Origin: Rhodospirillales bacterium
Lineage (GTDB): Bacteria > Pseudomonadota > Alphaproteobacteria > Acetobacterales > Acetobacteraceae
Assembly (NCBI GenBank): GCA_028870815.1
Contig: JAGWOU010000119.1
Coordinates: forward strand, 1-6,284
Reading direction: 5' to 3'
Length of the DNA stretch: 6,284 nucleotides
In this document: positions 1-5,071 of the stretch, in pieces
Numbering within the stretch: the stretch's first letter is position 1
Layout of the letters: each line of letters opens with the position of its first letter
Notes under the pieces: model-generated
Seen by the model: only the letters and a program-made list of their open reading frames with translations
What the model was told of the DNA's origin: nothing
The model's database searches: none
Made by a program: the position numbers and the translations under genes

Positions 1-534
1 ATAATCCTGTTTCAGCCCCAGCGAGACCGCGAACGCCCCGAGGATGGTTGTGCCCAGCGCCACCATCCGGTCGTAATAATCCTGCATCACCTCGCGCCAG
101 CCCGGCAAATCCGGCCACAGATTCGGCCCGTGCAAGGGCAGCCCGGCCTGCACGCGCTCATGCGTTAACGGCAAATCCCGGCCGATCTTAAAACCCTCCT
201 TCAAATCGCCCGTGCGTTTCTGTTTCGCGGGGTCGAGATTCTCACCGCCCACGCGGAACCAGCCGCGATGGCAGGCGGAATGCTCGATGGCGGTTTTTTC
301 TTTCTCCTCCGGCGGCAGCGCGAAGAAGTGCCGGGCATTCTCATAAACGCGATCGATTAATTCCTGCGGAATGCCGTGGTTTTTAATATAGAAAAACCCG
401 ATTTCCCGGCAGGCGCGGCCAATGGCTTCGGCGGGCGCGTCGTCACCGGCCAGAAGCGGCGCGATGTCGATAACGGGAATGGCATCAAGCTGGGCGCTTG
501 CGAGGCCGGGTGCGAGGTCTATGGTATCAGGCAT
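1..534 (-). CDS. Isopenicillin N synthase-like 2-oxoglutarate/Fe(II) oxygenase, N-terminal part (truncated by window edge)
   Basis: Reading the minus strand from the ATG at 534-532 gives 178 uninterrupted codons to the window edge. Residues about 19-120 look like the DIOX_N domain of plant-type/IPNS-type oxygenases: IPVIDIAPLL (19-28), an ACREIGFFYIKNHGIP stretch (41-56), FFALPPEEKEKT (70-81), then RGWFRVGGENLDP (90-102) and DLKEGFKIG (110-118), followed by GPNLWP (136-141). Family members are usually about 300-350 residues and oxidise small molecules with 2-oxoglutarate, Fe(II) and O2 in the cytoplasm. The catalytic HxD...H iron triad and the Arg that binds 2-oxoglutarate lie in the missing C-terminal half, so activity and substrate cannot be judged. 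The SD in front of this ATG is weak (GACGAG about 15 nt upstream), but the reading frame and domain start near residue 19 fit it. It is divergent from the sugar kinase with a 48-bp gap. Family assignment is firm; substrate is unknown. Confidence 0.88.
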   Translation of the reverse strand, partial: MPDTIDLAPGLASAQLDAIPVIDIAPLLAGDDAPAEAIGRACREIGFFYIKNHGIPQELIDRVYENARHFFALPPEEKEKTAIEHSACHRGWFRVGGENLDPAKQKRTGDLKEGFKIGRDLPLTHERVQAGLPLHGPNLWPDLPGWREVMQDYYDRMVALGTTILGAFAVSLGLKQDY

Positions 535-569
535 GGACGGGATGTTAGACTCGTCAGGGACTCGATTCC

Positions 570-574
570 AGGAG
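570..574 (+). promoter_or_regulatory. Ribosome binding site that fixes the TTG start of the FGGY kinase
   Basis: AGGAG sits 8 nt before the TTG at 583. It is the only good SD near the conserved N-terminus of the kinase. The in-frame ATG at 376 lies inside the opposite-strand oxygenase gene and would add 69 residues with no family resemblance. Confidence 0.75.
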
Positions 575-582
575 CATTTTCT

Positions 583-2073
583 TTGCCAGAAACATTTTTG
601 CTCGGTATCGATTTGGGCGCGGGCAGCCTGAAGGCAACGCTGATAACCCCCACGGGAGAGGTGAGGGCCGAGGCCAACGGCACGGTTTCCACCACGATGC
701 GGCGTTTTGGCTGGGCGGAGCAGGATCCGGCGGAATGGTACGCGGCACTTTGCCGGGCGGTGCCGAAAGTGCTGGCGGGAATCGAGCCAGGGGATATCGC
801 GGGCATTGGCATTTCAGCGGGGGCGCATATTCCGGTGCTGACGGATGGCGCGGGTGCGGTGCTGCGCCCGGCGATCATGTGGAACGACCAGCGCGCCGCC
901 GTCGAAGCCGCAGAGCTGAACCGCCAGGCGGGGGCCGAAATTATTTCGTTGTCTCTCAACCGGGTGAACCCGACCTGGTCTCTGGCCATGCTGGCCTGGT
1001 TGCAGGCGCATGAGCCGGAGGTGGTGACGCGCGCGAAGCGGCTGTATCTGGCCAAGGATTTCCTGCGCCATTGCCTCACCGGCACATGGGAGACGGATTA
1101 TTCCGACGCCGTTGGCGCGCTGCTGGCTGATGACGCCACGAAGGGCTGGTCCGCCGAACTGGCCGGGCTGATCGGGCTGGATATGTCCATCCTGCCGCCG
1201 ATTGTGGCGCCCGATCATGTCGTGGGCGGGGTAACGCCAGAGGCCGCCGCCCGCCTGGGGCTGAAGGCGGGCACGCCTGTGGTTTGCGGTTCCAACGATA
1301 CCACGGTGGAGTTTTTCGGCGTGGGCGGCAACAAGCCGGGCATTGGCGGGGTGAAGCTGGCCACGGCGGGGGTGCTGTTTCTGGCGACGCAAGGGCCAGT
1401 GGTGCATCCGCCCATCTCCTGTTACCCGCATATCATCCCGGGCATGTATTACGCCGCCACAGGCACCAATTCCTGCGCTTCGGCGCATCGCTGGGTGCGG
1501 GATCTGATGTTCGCAGAAGGCGGGTTTGAGGCGATGGACGCGCTGGCAAGTGCGGCACCGCGCGGCGCGAGGGGGCTGCTGTTCCACCCTTATCTGCAGG
1601 GCGAACGCGCCCCGTATTGGGACCCGCTGCTGCGCGCGGATTTCATCGGCATGACCATGAGCCATGGCAAGATGCATTTTGCCCGTGCGGTATATGAGGG
1701 CATCGCCTTTTCGATCCGGGATCTGCTGGGCGCGGCGCGCGAAAAGGGGCTGGAATTCAGCACCATAAGGCTGATGGGCGGCGGCGCGAAAAGTGCGACC
1801 TGGCGGCAGATTATCGCGGATGTGACGGGGCTGGTGATCGAGCGCACGGAAGCGGGCGATGCCTCGTTTGGCGCGGCACTTGTGGCGGGCATGGGCGTGG
1901 GGATTTTTGACGGGCCGGCGGATGCTGTCTCGCGCTGTGTGCGGCTGCGCGACGTGACGCGGCCCCAGCCCGAGGCCAGTGCGTTTTATGACGAATTATT
2001 CGGCATATATAAGGAGGCACAGGCCGCCTTGGCCGGGGTGAATCATAAGCTGCACGCGCTGGTGAAGGGATAG
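583..2073 (+). CDS. FGGY-family carbohydrate kinase, xylulokinase-like
   Basis: This is a 496-residue cytoplasmic ATP-dependent sugar kinase, close to the usual 480-500 of xylulokinases. FGGY_N starts immediately with the phosphate-1 loop GIDLGAGSLK (8-17). It continues with GWAEQDPAEW (43-52), WNDQR (100-104) and GSNDTT (236-241), whose Asp239 is the probable catalytic base. FGGY_C carries NSCASAHRW, YLQGERAPYWDP (337-348) and the adenosine-loop motif MGGGAKSATWRQI (398-410). The phosphate-2 loop reads ATAGV rather than the GTSGV of classical XylB. From memory this belongs to a FGGY subgroup often annotated as xylulokinase whose members share VKLATAG and TNSCASAHRW, so the exact sugar (D-xylulose or another ketose/polyol) is unproven. 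TTG is chosen as start because of the AGGAG at 570-574 and because the fold begins within a few residues of it. No isomerase, dehydrogenase or sugar transporter gene is visible here to indicate the substrate. Confidence 0.88.
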   Translation: MPETFLLGIDLGAGSLKATLITPTGEVRAEANGTVSTTMRRFGWAEQDPAEWYAALCRAVPKVLAGIEPGDIAGIGISAGAHIPVLTDGAGAVLRPAIMWNDQRAAVEAAELNRQAGAEIISLSLNRVNPTWSLAMLAWLQAHEPEVVTRAKRLYLAKDFLRHCLTGTWETDYSDAVGALLADDATKGWSAELAGLIGLDMSILPPIVAPDHVVGGVTPEAAARLGLKAGTPVVCGSNDTTVEFFGVGGNKPGIGGVKLATAGVLFLATQGPVVHPPISCYPHIIPGMYYAATGTNSCASAHRWVRDLMFAEGGFEAMDALASAAPRGARGLLFHPYLQGERAPYWDPLLRADFIGMTMSHGKMHFARAVYEGIAFSIRDLLGAAREKGLEFSTIRLMGGGAKSATWRQIIADVTGLVIERTEAGDASFGAALVAGMGVGIFDGPADAVSRCVRLRDVTRPQPEASAFYDELFGIYKEAQAALAGVNHKLHALVKG

Positions 2074-2074
2074 T

Positions 2075-2096
2075 CTGCCCGGCGCATGCCGGGCAG
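2075..2096. terminator. Perfect 9-bp hairpin between convergent genes, possible bidirectional terminator
   Basis: CTGCCCGGC (2075-2083), loop GCAT, GCCGGGCAG (2088-2096) form a perfect GC-rich stem starting 1 nt after the kinase stop. The His-rich gene on the other strand ends at 2114. There is no real U-tract on either side (only GATT after it on plus), so efficient intrinsic termination is uncertain. Placement between two convergent genes is what supports the call. Confidence 0.55.
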
Positions 2097-2113
2097 GATT
2101 CAAGGTTCTGCGC

Positions 2114-2527
2114 CTAGTTAATCCGAACGCCGATGCCCGGAACCATGATGACCACTCCGCTATGGTGGTGATGGTGTGGGTAAAACACCGGCGGCGGCGG
2201 CGGCGGCGGCGGATAGTAAGCCGGCGGCGCGTAATATTCGGGCGGCGGGGCATAATAGTCGTGATGGTGGTGATGGTGATGATGGTGGTGGTCGTTGCCC
2301 CAGTCGGCCTGCTGCACCTCGGCCGGGGCGTTGCGCGCCTGCTCCCGCAGCACGGCATCGTTGGCTTTCAGCGCCTCGACGGCGTTGGGCACTGGCCGCA
2401 GCAAATCGGCGTAAGAGGCGATGGCCATCGACTCATGCGCCGGTGTCGGGCTGGCGGCCTGGGCAACGCCTGTGCCCAAAGCGGCCACGCCCGCGAGGGC
2501 GGCGATCAGCCCGGTTTTCCGTTCCAT
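2114..2527 (-). CDS. Small predicted secreted His- and Pro-rich protein of unknown function
   Basis: The 137-residue protein starts at ATG 2527-2525, preceded by AGAGGAG with 8 nt spacing; an ATG 36 nt further upstream (2563) would run through the SD and add residues ahead of the signal peptide. Residues 1-24 look like a Sec signal peptide: a charged ERK start, an Ala/Leu/Gly hydrophobic core and an AQA cleavage site (22-24). The mature part has a short conserved-looking helical stretch (ASYADLLRPVPNAVEALKAND), then a His10 run (80-89), a Tyr/Pro-rich segment with YYAPPPEYYAPPAYY, a Pro8 run (106-113), a His5 run (118-122) and a hydrophobic tail VVIMVPGIGVRIN. Histidine clusters suggest binding of Ni, Zn or Cu in the periplasm, but this is inference. 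I do not recognise a named family; it vaguely recalls small uncharacterised exported proteins of acetic acid bacteria. It is monocistronic and convergent with the kinase. The opposite-strand frames, which read as poly-Arg or Val/Met-rich protein, are not credible. Confidence 0.8.
   Translation of the reverse strand: MERKTGLIAALAGVAALGTGVAQAASPTPAHESMAIASYADLLRPVPNAVEALKANDAVLREQARNAPAEVQQADWGNDHHHHHHHHHHDYYAPPPEYYAPPAYYPPPPPPPPVFYPHHHHHSGVVIMVPGIGVRIN
2189..2212. repeat. (CGG)8 trinucleotide repeat encoding Pro8
   Basis: Eight uninterrupted CGG units on the plus strand (CCG on the coding strand) encode the Pro8 run of the His-rich protein. Because the unit is three bases, slippage would change the number of prolines without breaking the frame. 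Confidence 0.9.
2261..2290. repeat. His-codon run (ten mixed GTG/ATG triplets on plus)
   Basis: Ten consecutive CAC/CAT codons on the minus strand encode residues 80-89. Both codons are mixed irregularly, so the run is a degenerate triplet repeat. A second His5 run lies at 2162-2176. The mixing suggests the histidines are kept by selection on protein sequence rather than being a recent slippage product. Confidence 0.85.
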
Positions 2528-2535
2528 TTTTTTAG

Positions 2536-2542
2536 CTCCTCT
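2536..2542 (-). promoter_or_regulatory. Ribosome binding site of the His-rich gene
   Basis: On the minus strand this reads AGAGGAG, 8 nt before the ATG at 2527. It decides the start at 2527 against the upstream in-frame ATG at 2563. Confidence 0.75.
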
Positions 2543-2712
2543 GATTTGGCATTCAGCCTTCAATCAGCTTTCGATATGTGTGCTGGTGCTGGCTGATTCA
2601 TGCCCGAATAAGGGTAGGATTGTGGCGGCGCCAGTTCTGGAGGTTAAAAATTGTCCAGCTTGCCGCATTGGCAGGGATTATCCGCGCGCAGGGCGGTTCT
2701 GTTTTCGTGGCC

Positions 2713-2752
2713 TTGCCAGCGGGTTTAAAAAGGACAATCTACGGAGTAGTAT
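2713..2752 (+). promoter_or_regulatory. Candidate promoter of the nfu-tsaB-rimI operon
   Basis: Two overlapping sigma-70-like options exist. One is TTGCCA (2713-2718) followed after 16 nt by a poor -10 CAATCT (2735-2740). The other is TTTAAA (2724-2729), 17 nt, TAGTAT (2747-2752), with 4 of 6 matches in each box. The second would give a leader of roughly 30-35 nt. Both are weak by eye. I could not recognise a convincing IscR, RirA or Fur operator. Confidence 0.25.
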
Positions 2753-2792
2753 CAGGACCGCTTAAGTCCGCTTTGCGGATGGAGGATAAGAC

Positions 2793-3347
2793 ATGTTTAT
2801 CGAGACTGAAGGCACGCCAAACCCGGCGACACTGAAATTTCTGCCCGGCCAAGCAATTCTGGGCGACAAGACGGCGGATTTTCCTGATGCGGACGCAGCA
2901 CTCGTCTCGCCGCTGGCGGAGGCGCTGTTCGGGCTGCAAGGTGTAACCCGCGTGTTTCTGGGCGGGGATTTCGTGACCGTGACCAAGAGCGAGGAAACCA
3001 GCTGGCAGGCGCTGAAGCCGCAGGTGCTGGGCATGCTCATGGAGCATCTGGTGGCGGGCAAGCCGATTCTGCGCGCGGGCATGGTGCTGGAGGCTGAGGA
3101 TGTGGACCCGGCGGACCAGGAGATCGTGGATCAAATCAAAGACCTGTTGGACACGCGCATCCGCCCCGCCGTGGCGGGCGATGGCGGGGATATCATCTTC
3201 CGCGGCTACCGCGACGGCGTGGTGAGCCTGCGCATGCAGGGGGCTTGCGCGGGCTGCCCGTCTTCCACCGCCACGCTGAAGCACGGCATTGAGAACATGC
3301 TGAAGCACTATATTCCGCAAGTGACCTCGGTTACACAGGCCGCGTAG
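2793..3347 (+). CDS. NifU/Nfu-family Fe-S cluster scaffold or carrier protein
   Basis: The 184-residue protein has the two-domain architecture of alphaproteobacterial and mitochondrial Nfu. An Nfu_N domain (about 1-88) begins with FIETEGTPNPATLKFLPG. The C-terminal NifU-like domain (about 108-180) contains IRPAVAGDGGDI (123-134) and the cluster-binding CxxC in GACAGCPSS, with Cys152 and Cys155. Two subunits typically hold one [4Fe-4S] cluster between their CxxC motifs and pass it to apo-enzymes in the cytoplasm. GGAGG (2781-2785) lies 7 nt before the ATG, a strong SD. It is the first gene of the operon, with only 15 nt to the next gene. It differs from E. coli NfuA, whose N-terminal domain is a degenerate A-type carrier, so the symbol nfuA is not applied. 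Confidence 0.95.
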   Translation: MFIETEGTPNPATLKFLPGQAILGDKTADFPDADAALVSPLAEALFGLQGVTRVFLGGDFVTVTKSEETSWQALKPQVLGMLMEHLVAGKPILRAGMVLEAEDVDPADQEIVDQIKDLLDTRIRPAVAGDGGDIIFRGYRDGVVSLRMQGACAGCPSSTATLKHGIENMLKHYIPQVTSVTQAA

Positions 3348-3362
3348 CCAATAGGAGGCAGC

Positions 3363-3950
3363 ATGGCTCTGGACGACGCGGCGCTGGATGCGCTGTTCCG
3401 TAACGCGCGCACCCATTCCTCGTTCAGTGCCGAGCCGGTTGCCGACGTCGCGTTGAAGGCACTGTACGAGCTGACGAAAATGGGGCCGACCTCGGCCAAT
3501 TGTTCGCCGGCGCGGTTTTTGTTCATCCGTACGCCCGAGGGCAAGGCGCTGTTGCGGCCCTGCCTTTCGGGCGGGAATATTGAGCCCGTGGCGGCAGCGC
3601 CCGTGACCGTGGTGGTGGCGTTCGACCCGCAATTCTATCTGAAACTGCCGGAGCTTTACCCGGGCGAGGATGTGAAGCCCTGGTTCTCCGGTAACCCGGA
3701 TTTGGCGGAGGAGACGGCGATGCGCAATTCCTCTCTGCAAGGCGCGTATTTCATGCTGGCGGCACGGGCGATGGGATTCGCGACCGGGGCAATGTCTGGT
3801 TTCGACCGGGCCAAGCTGGACCGGGCCTTTTTCATCCAGAAGGGTTGGCGGTCGAATTTCCTCATCAATATTGGCTATCCGGTGCCGGGCGAGGAGTTGC
3901 CGCCGCGCCTGCCGCGCCTGGGCTTTGAGGAGGCGGCGGAGTTCGCGTGA
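3363..3950 (+). CDS. rutE: RutE/HadB-like nitroreductase-family protein, putative malonic semialdehyde reductase
   Basis: The 195-residue length matches RutE (about 196). Hallmarks seen are ARTHSSF (15-21), the flavin-site segment MGPTSANCSPARF (40-52), NSSLQGAYFMLAARAMGF (122-139), GAMSGFD (142-148), SNFLINIGY (164-172) and the C-terminal PRLPRLGFEEA (181-191). Family members are cytoplasmic FMN-dependent reductases. E. coli RutE reduces malonic semialdehyde to 3-hydroxypropionate in pyrimidine degradation. No other rut gene (rutABCDFG) is visible, so the physiological substrate here is uncertain; detoxification of a reactive aldehyde or a quinone/nitro compound is equally possible. AGGAGG (3353-3358) is 4 nt before the ATG. 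The stop TGA overlaps the GTG start of tsaB by 4 nt, implying translational coupling. Confidence 0.85.
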   Translation: MALDDAALDALFRNARTHSSFSAEPVADVALKALYELTKMGPTSANCSPARFLFIRTPEGKALLRPCLSGGNIEPVAAAPVTVVVAFDPQFYLKLPELYPGEDVKPWFSGNPDLAEETAMRNSSLQGAYFMLAARAMGFATGAMSGFDRAKLDRAFFIQKGWRSNFLINIGYPVPGEELPPRLPRLGFEEAAEFA

Positions 3951-4588
3951 GTTTGATCGCGCTGGACGCCTCTGGCCCGCGGGCCGTGCTGGCGCTGCTG
4001 GACCGTGATGGGACGGCGCTGCGGCGCTGGGAGGCGAAGCTCAAACCCGGGCTGATCGAGACCTTGCCCCTGCTGATGCAGGAGGCGGCTGCTGGCCAGG
4101 ACATCACGGACGTGGCCGTTTGCACCGGGCCGGGCAGCTTTACCGGGTTGCGCACCTCCATCGCGCTGGCGCAGGGCTTCGCTGCTGGGCTGGGGGCCGT
4201 GTTGTGGGGCATTCCGGCCGCCATGGCCTATGCGCAGGGTTTGCCGGGGTTCTCCCGTCCGCTTTGGGTAGGCATTCGCGCGCGGCGGGGGCGGCTGTTT
4301 CTGCTGCGGGATGGCAGGGCGGAGGCGTTTGCCGATGACGAATTGCCGCTGCCGGAGGGGCCTGTTGCCGTTGCCGGTGAGGAAGCGCCATTTCTGGCTG
4401 CCGCGCTGGCCGCGAAGGGTGCCGATGTGATGCTGACCAGAACCCGGTTGATGGACGCCGCCTGGGTTGGCCGCGCCGCTTTGGCGCAAAAACTGGCCGG
4501 GCAGGCGCCCGGTGCCGCTTTGCCGCTTTATGTGGACCCGCCCGAGGCCAAGTTGCCTGCCGCAGGGTTGCGCCCCGCGCCGGTATGA
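3947..4588 (+). CDS. tsaB: TsaB, tRNA N6-threonylcarbamoyladenosine (t6A37) biosynthesis subunit
   Basis: The 213-residue protein belongs to the ASKHA fold. It begins with LIALDASG (3-10) and carries the TsaB signature VCTGPGSFTGLRTSIALAQG (58-77), followed by a variable C-terminal half; E. coli TsaB is about 231 residues. TsaB is the catalytically inactive paralogue that dimerises with TsaD and, with TsaE, transfers threonylcarbamoyl to A37 of ANN-decoding tRNAs. tsaD and tsaE are not in this window. The start is GTG, overlapping the upstream stop as GTGA, with GGAG (3938-3941) 5 nt ahead inside the preceding gene. Its stop overlaps the rimI ATG (ATGA). Confidence 0.95.
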   Translation: MSLIALDASGPRAVLALLDRDGTALRRWEAKLKPGLIETLPLLMQEAAAGQDITDVAVCTGPGSFTGLRTSIALAQGFAAGLGAVLWGIPAAMAYAQGLPGFSRPLWVGIRARRGRLFLLRDGRAEAFADDELPLPEGPVAVAGEEAPFLAAALAAKGADVMLTRTRLMDAAWVGRAALAQKLAGQAPGAALPLYVDPPEAKLPAAGLRPAPV

Positions 4589-5028
4589 CCGCGATTCGCG
4601 AGGCTGGCCCAGCCTATGCCGCAGCCCTGGCGGCCATGCACGAAAGTGTGTTTCCAGAGGCGCCGTGGAATGAGGCGGCGTTTGTGACCCTGCTGCGCCA
4701 GCCGGGGGTGGCGGCGCTGATTCATGACGCGAACGGGTTTATGCTGCTGCGAACTGTGCTGGACGAGGCGGAGATTCTGACGATCGGCGTGTTGAAAAAA
4801 CGCCGGGGCACGGGTGCGGCCTTGCTGCGCGAGGGGCTGCGCCGGTTGCGCGATGCCGGGGTGCAAGTGGTGTATCTGGAAGTCGCCACCGGTAACGTGG
4901 CGGCGCGGGCGCTTTATGAAAATCATGGCTTCGTGCAAAGCGGCTTACGGAAAGCCTATTACGAAAATGGCGGCGATGCGCTGATGCTGCGGCTGAATCT
5001 GAGTTCGCCGGTTGCGCAACGGTCATGA
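4585..5028 (+). CDS. rimI: RimI-type GNAT N-acetyltransferase
   Basis: The 147-residue size matches RimI (148 in E. coli). GNAT features seen are the beta4 strand EILTIGV (63-69), motif A KKRRGTGAALL (71-81) that binds the acetyl-CoA pyrophosphate, and motif B YLEVATGNVAARALYENHGF (97-116), followed by SGLRKAYYENGGDALMLRL. RimI acetylates the N-terminal alanine of ribosomal protein S18 and related targets. A small oddity is Lys72 at the first position of the Q/R-x-x-G-x-G/A signature, where Gln or Arg is usual; Lys is conservative and does not suggest loss of function. Translation start overlaps the tsaB stop by 4 nt (ATGA). The tsaB-rimI pairing is common in bacteria and strengthens both calls. 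Confidence 0.9.
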   Translation: MTAIREAGPAYAAALAAMHESVFPEAPWNEAAFVTLLRQPGVAALIHDANGFMLLRTVLDEAEILTIGVLKKRRGTGAALLREGLRRLRDAGVQVVYLEVATGNVAARALYENHGFVQSGLRKAYYENGGDALMLRLNLSSPVAQRS

Positions 5029-5071
5029 AAGTTTATCTATTGTGCAAGCCGGCCCCGATGGAGAGTGCAGC

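Larger units (their letters stand above)
2528..2792. other. 265-bp intergenic region with divergent 5' ends
   Basis: This gap separates the His-rich gene (minus) from nfu (plus) and must carry both promoters. It is more AT-rich than the flanking genes. I see no tRNA, no riboswitch I can name and no coding frame with family resemblance. It contains several short inverted repeats: CTGGA/TCCAG flanking GGTTAAAAATTG, GGAC/GTCC (2755-2758 and 2766-2769) and TCCGC/GCGGA (2767-2771 and 2775-2779). None is strong enough to name as an operator or small RNA. Confidence 0.6.

Noticed and set aside
814..1677. 287-codon open frame on the minus strand, antisense to the sugar kinase
   Set aside because: High-GC codon bias keeps the antisense frame open. 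Its translation is rich in Arg/His/Gln/Pro with no motif, and the plus strand encodes a clear FGGY kinase throughout.
2162..2596. Plus-strand frame giving a poly-Arg and Val/Met-rich 144-residue protein
   Set aside because: It is the complement of the His/Pro repeats. The minus strand has the SD and signal peptide; this frame has neither.
2651..2680. Short inverted repeat TGCC/GGCA considered as a small RNA or riboswitch piece
   Set aside because: Only a 4-bp stem with a 5-nt loop, no U-tract and no recognised aptamer core.
2578..2835. Plus-strand 85-codon frame in the nfu upstream gap
   Set aside because: No good SD, no recognisable domain, and it runs out of frame into the nfu coding sequence.
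2739..3740. 333-codon minus-strand open frame spanning nfu and the RutE-like gene
   Set aside because: It covers two well-recognised plus-strand genes and their junction; its composition (Arg/His/Leu-rich) is typical of an antisense shadow.
3947..5028. Possible TsaB-RimI fusion protein
   Set aside because: The frames differ and a clear TGA ends tsaB at 4586-4588; they are two overlapping genes.
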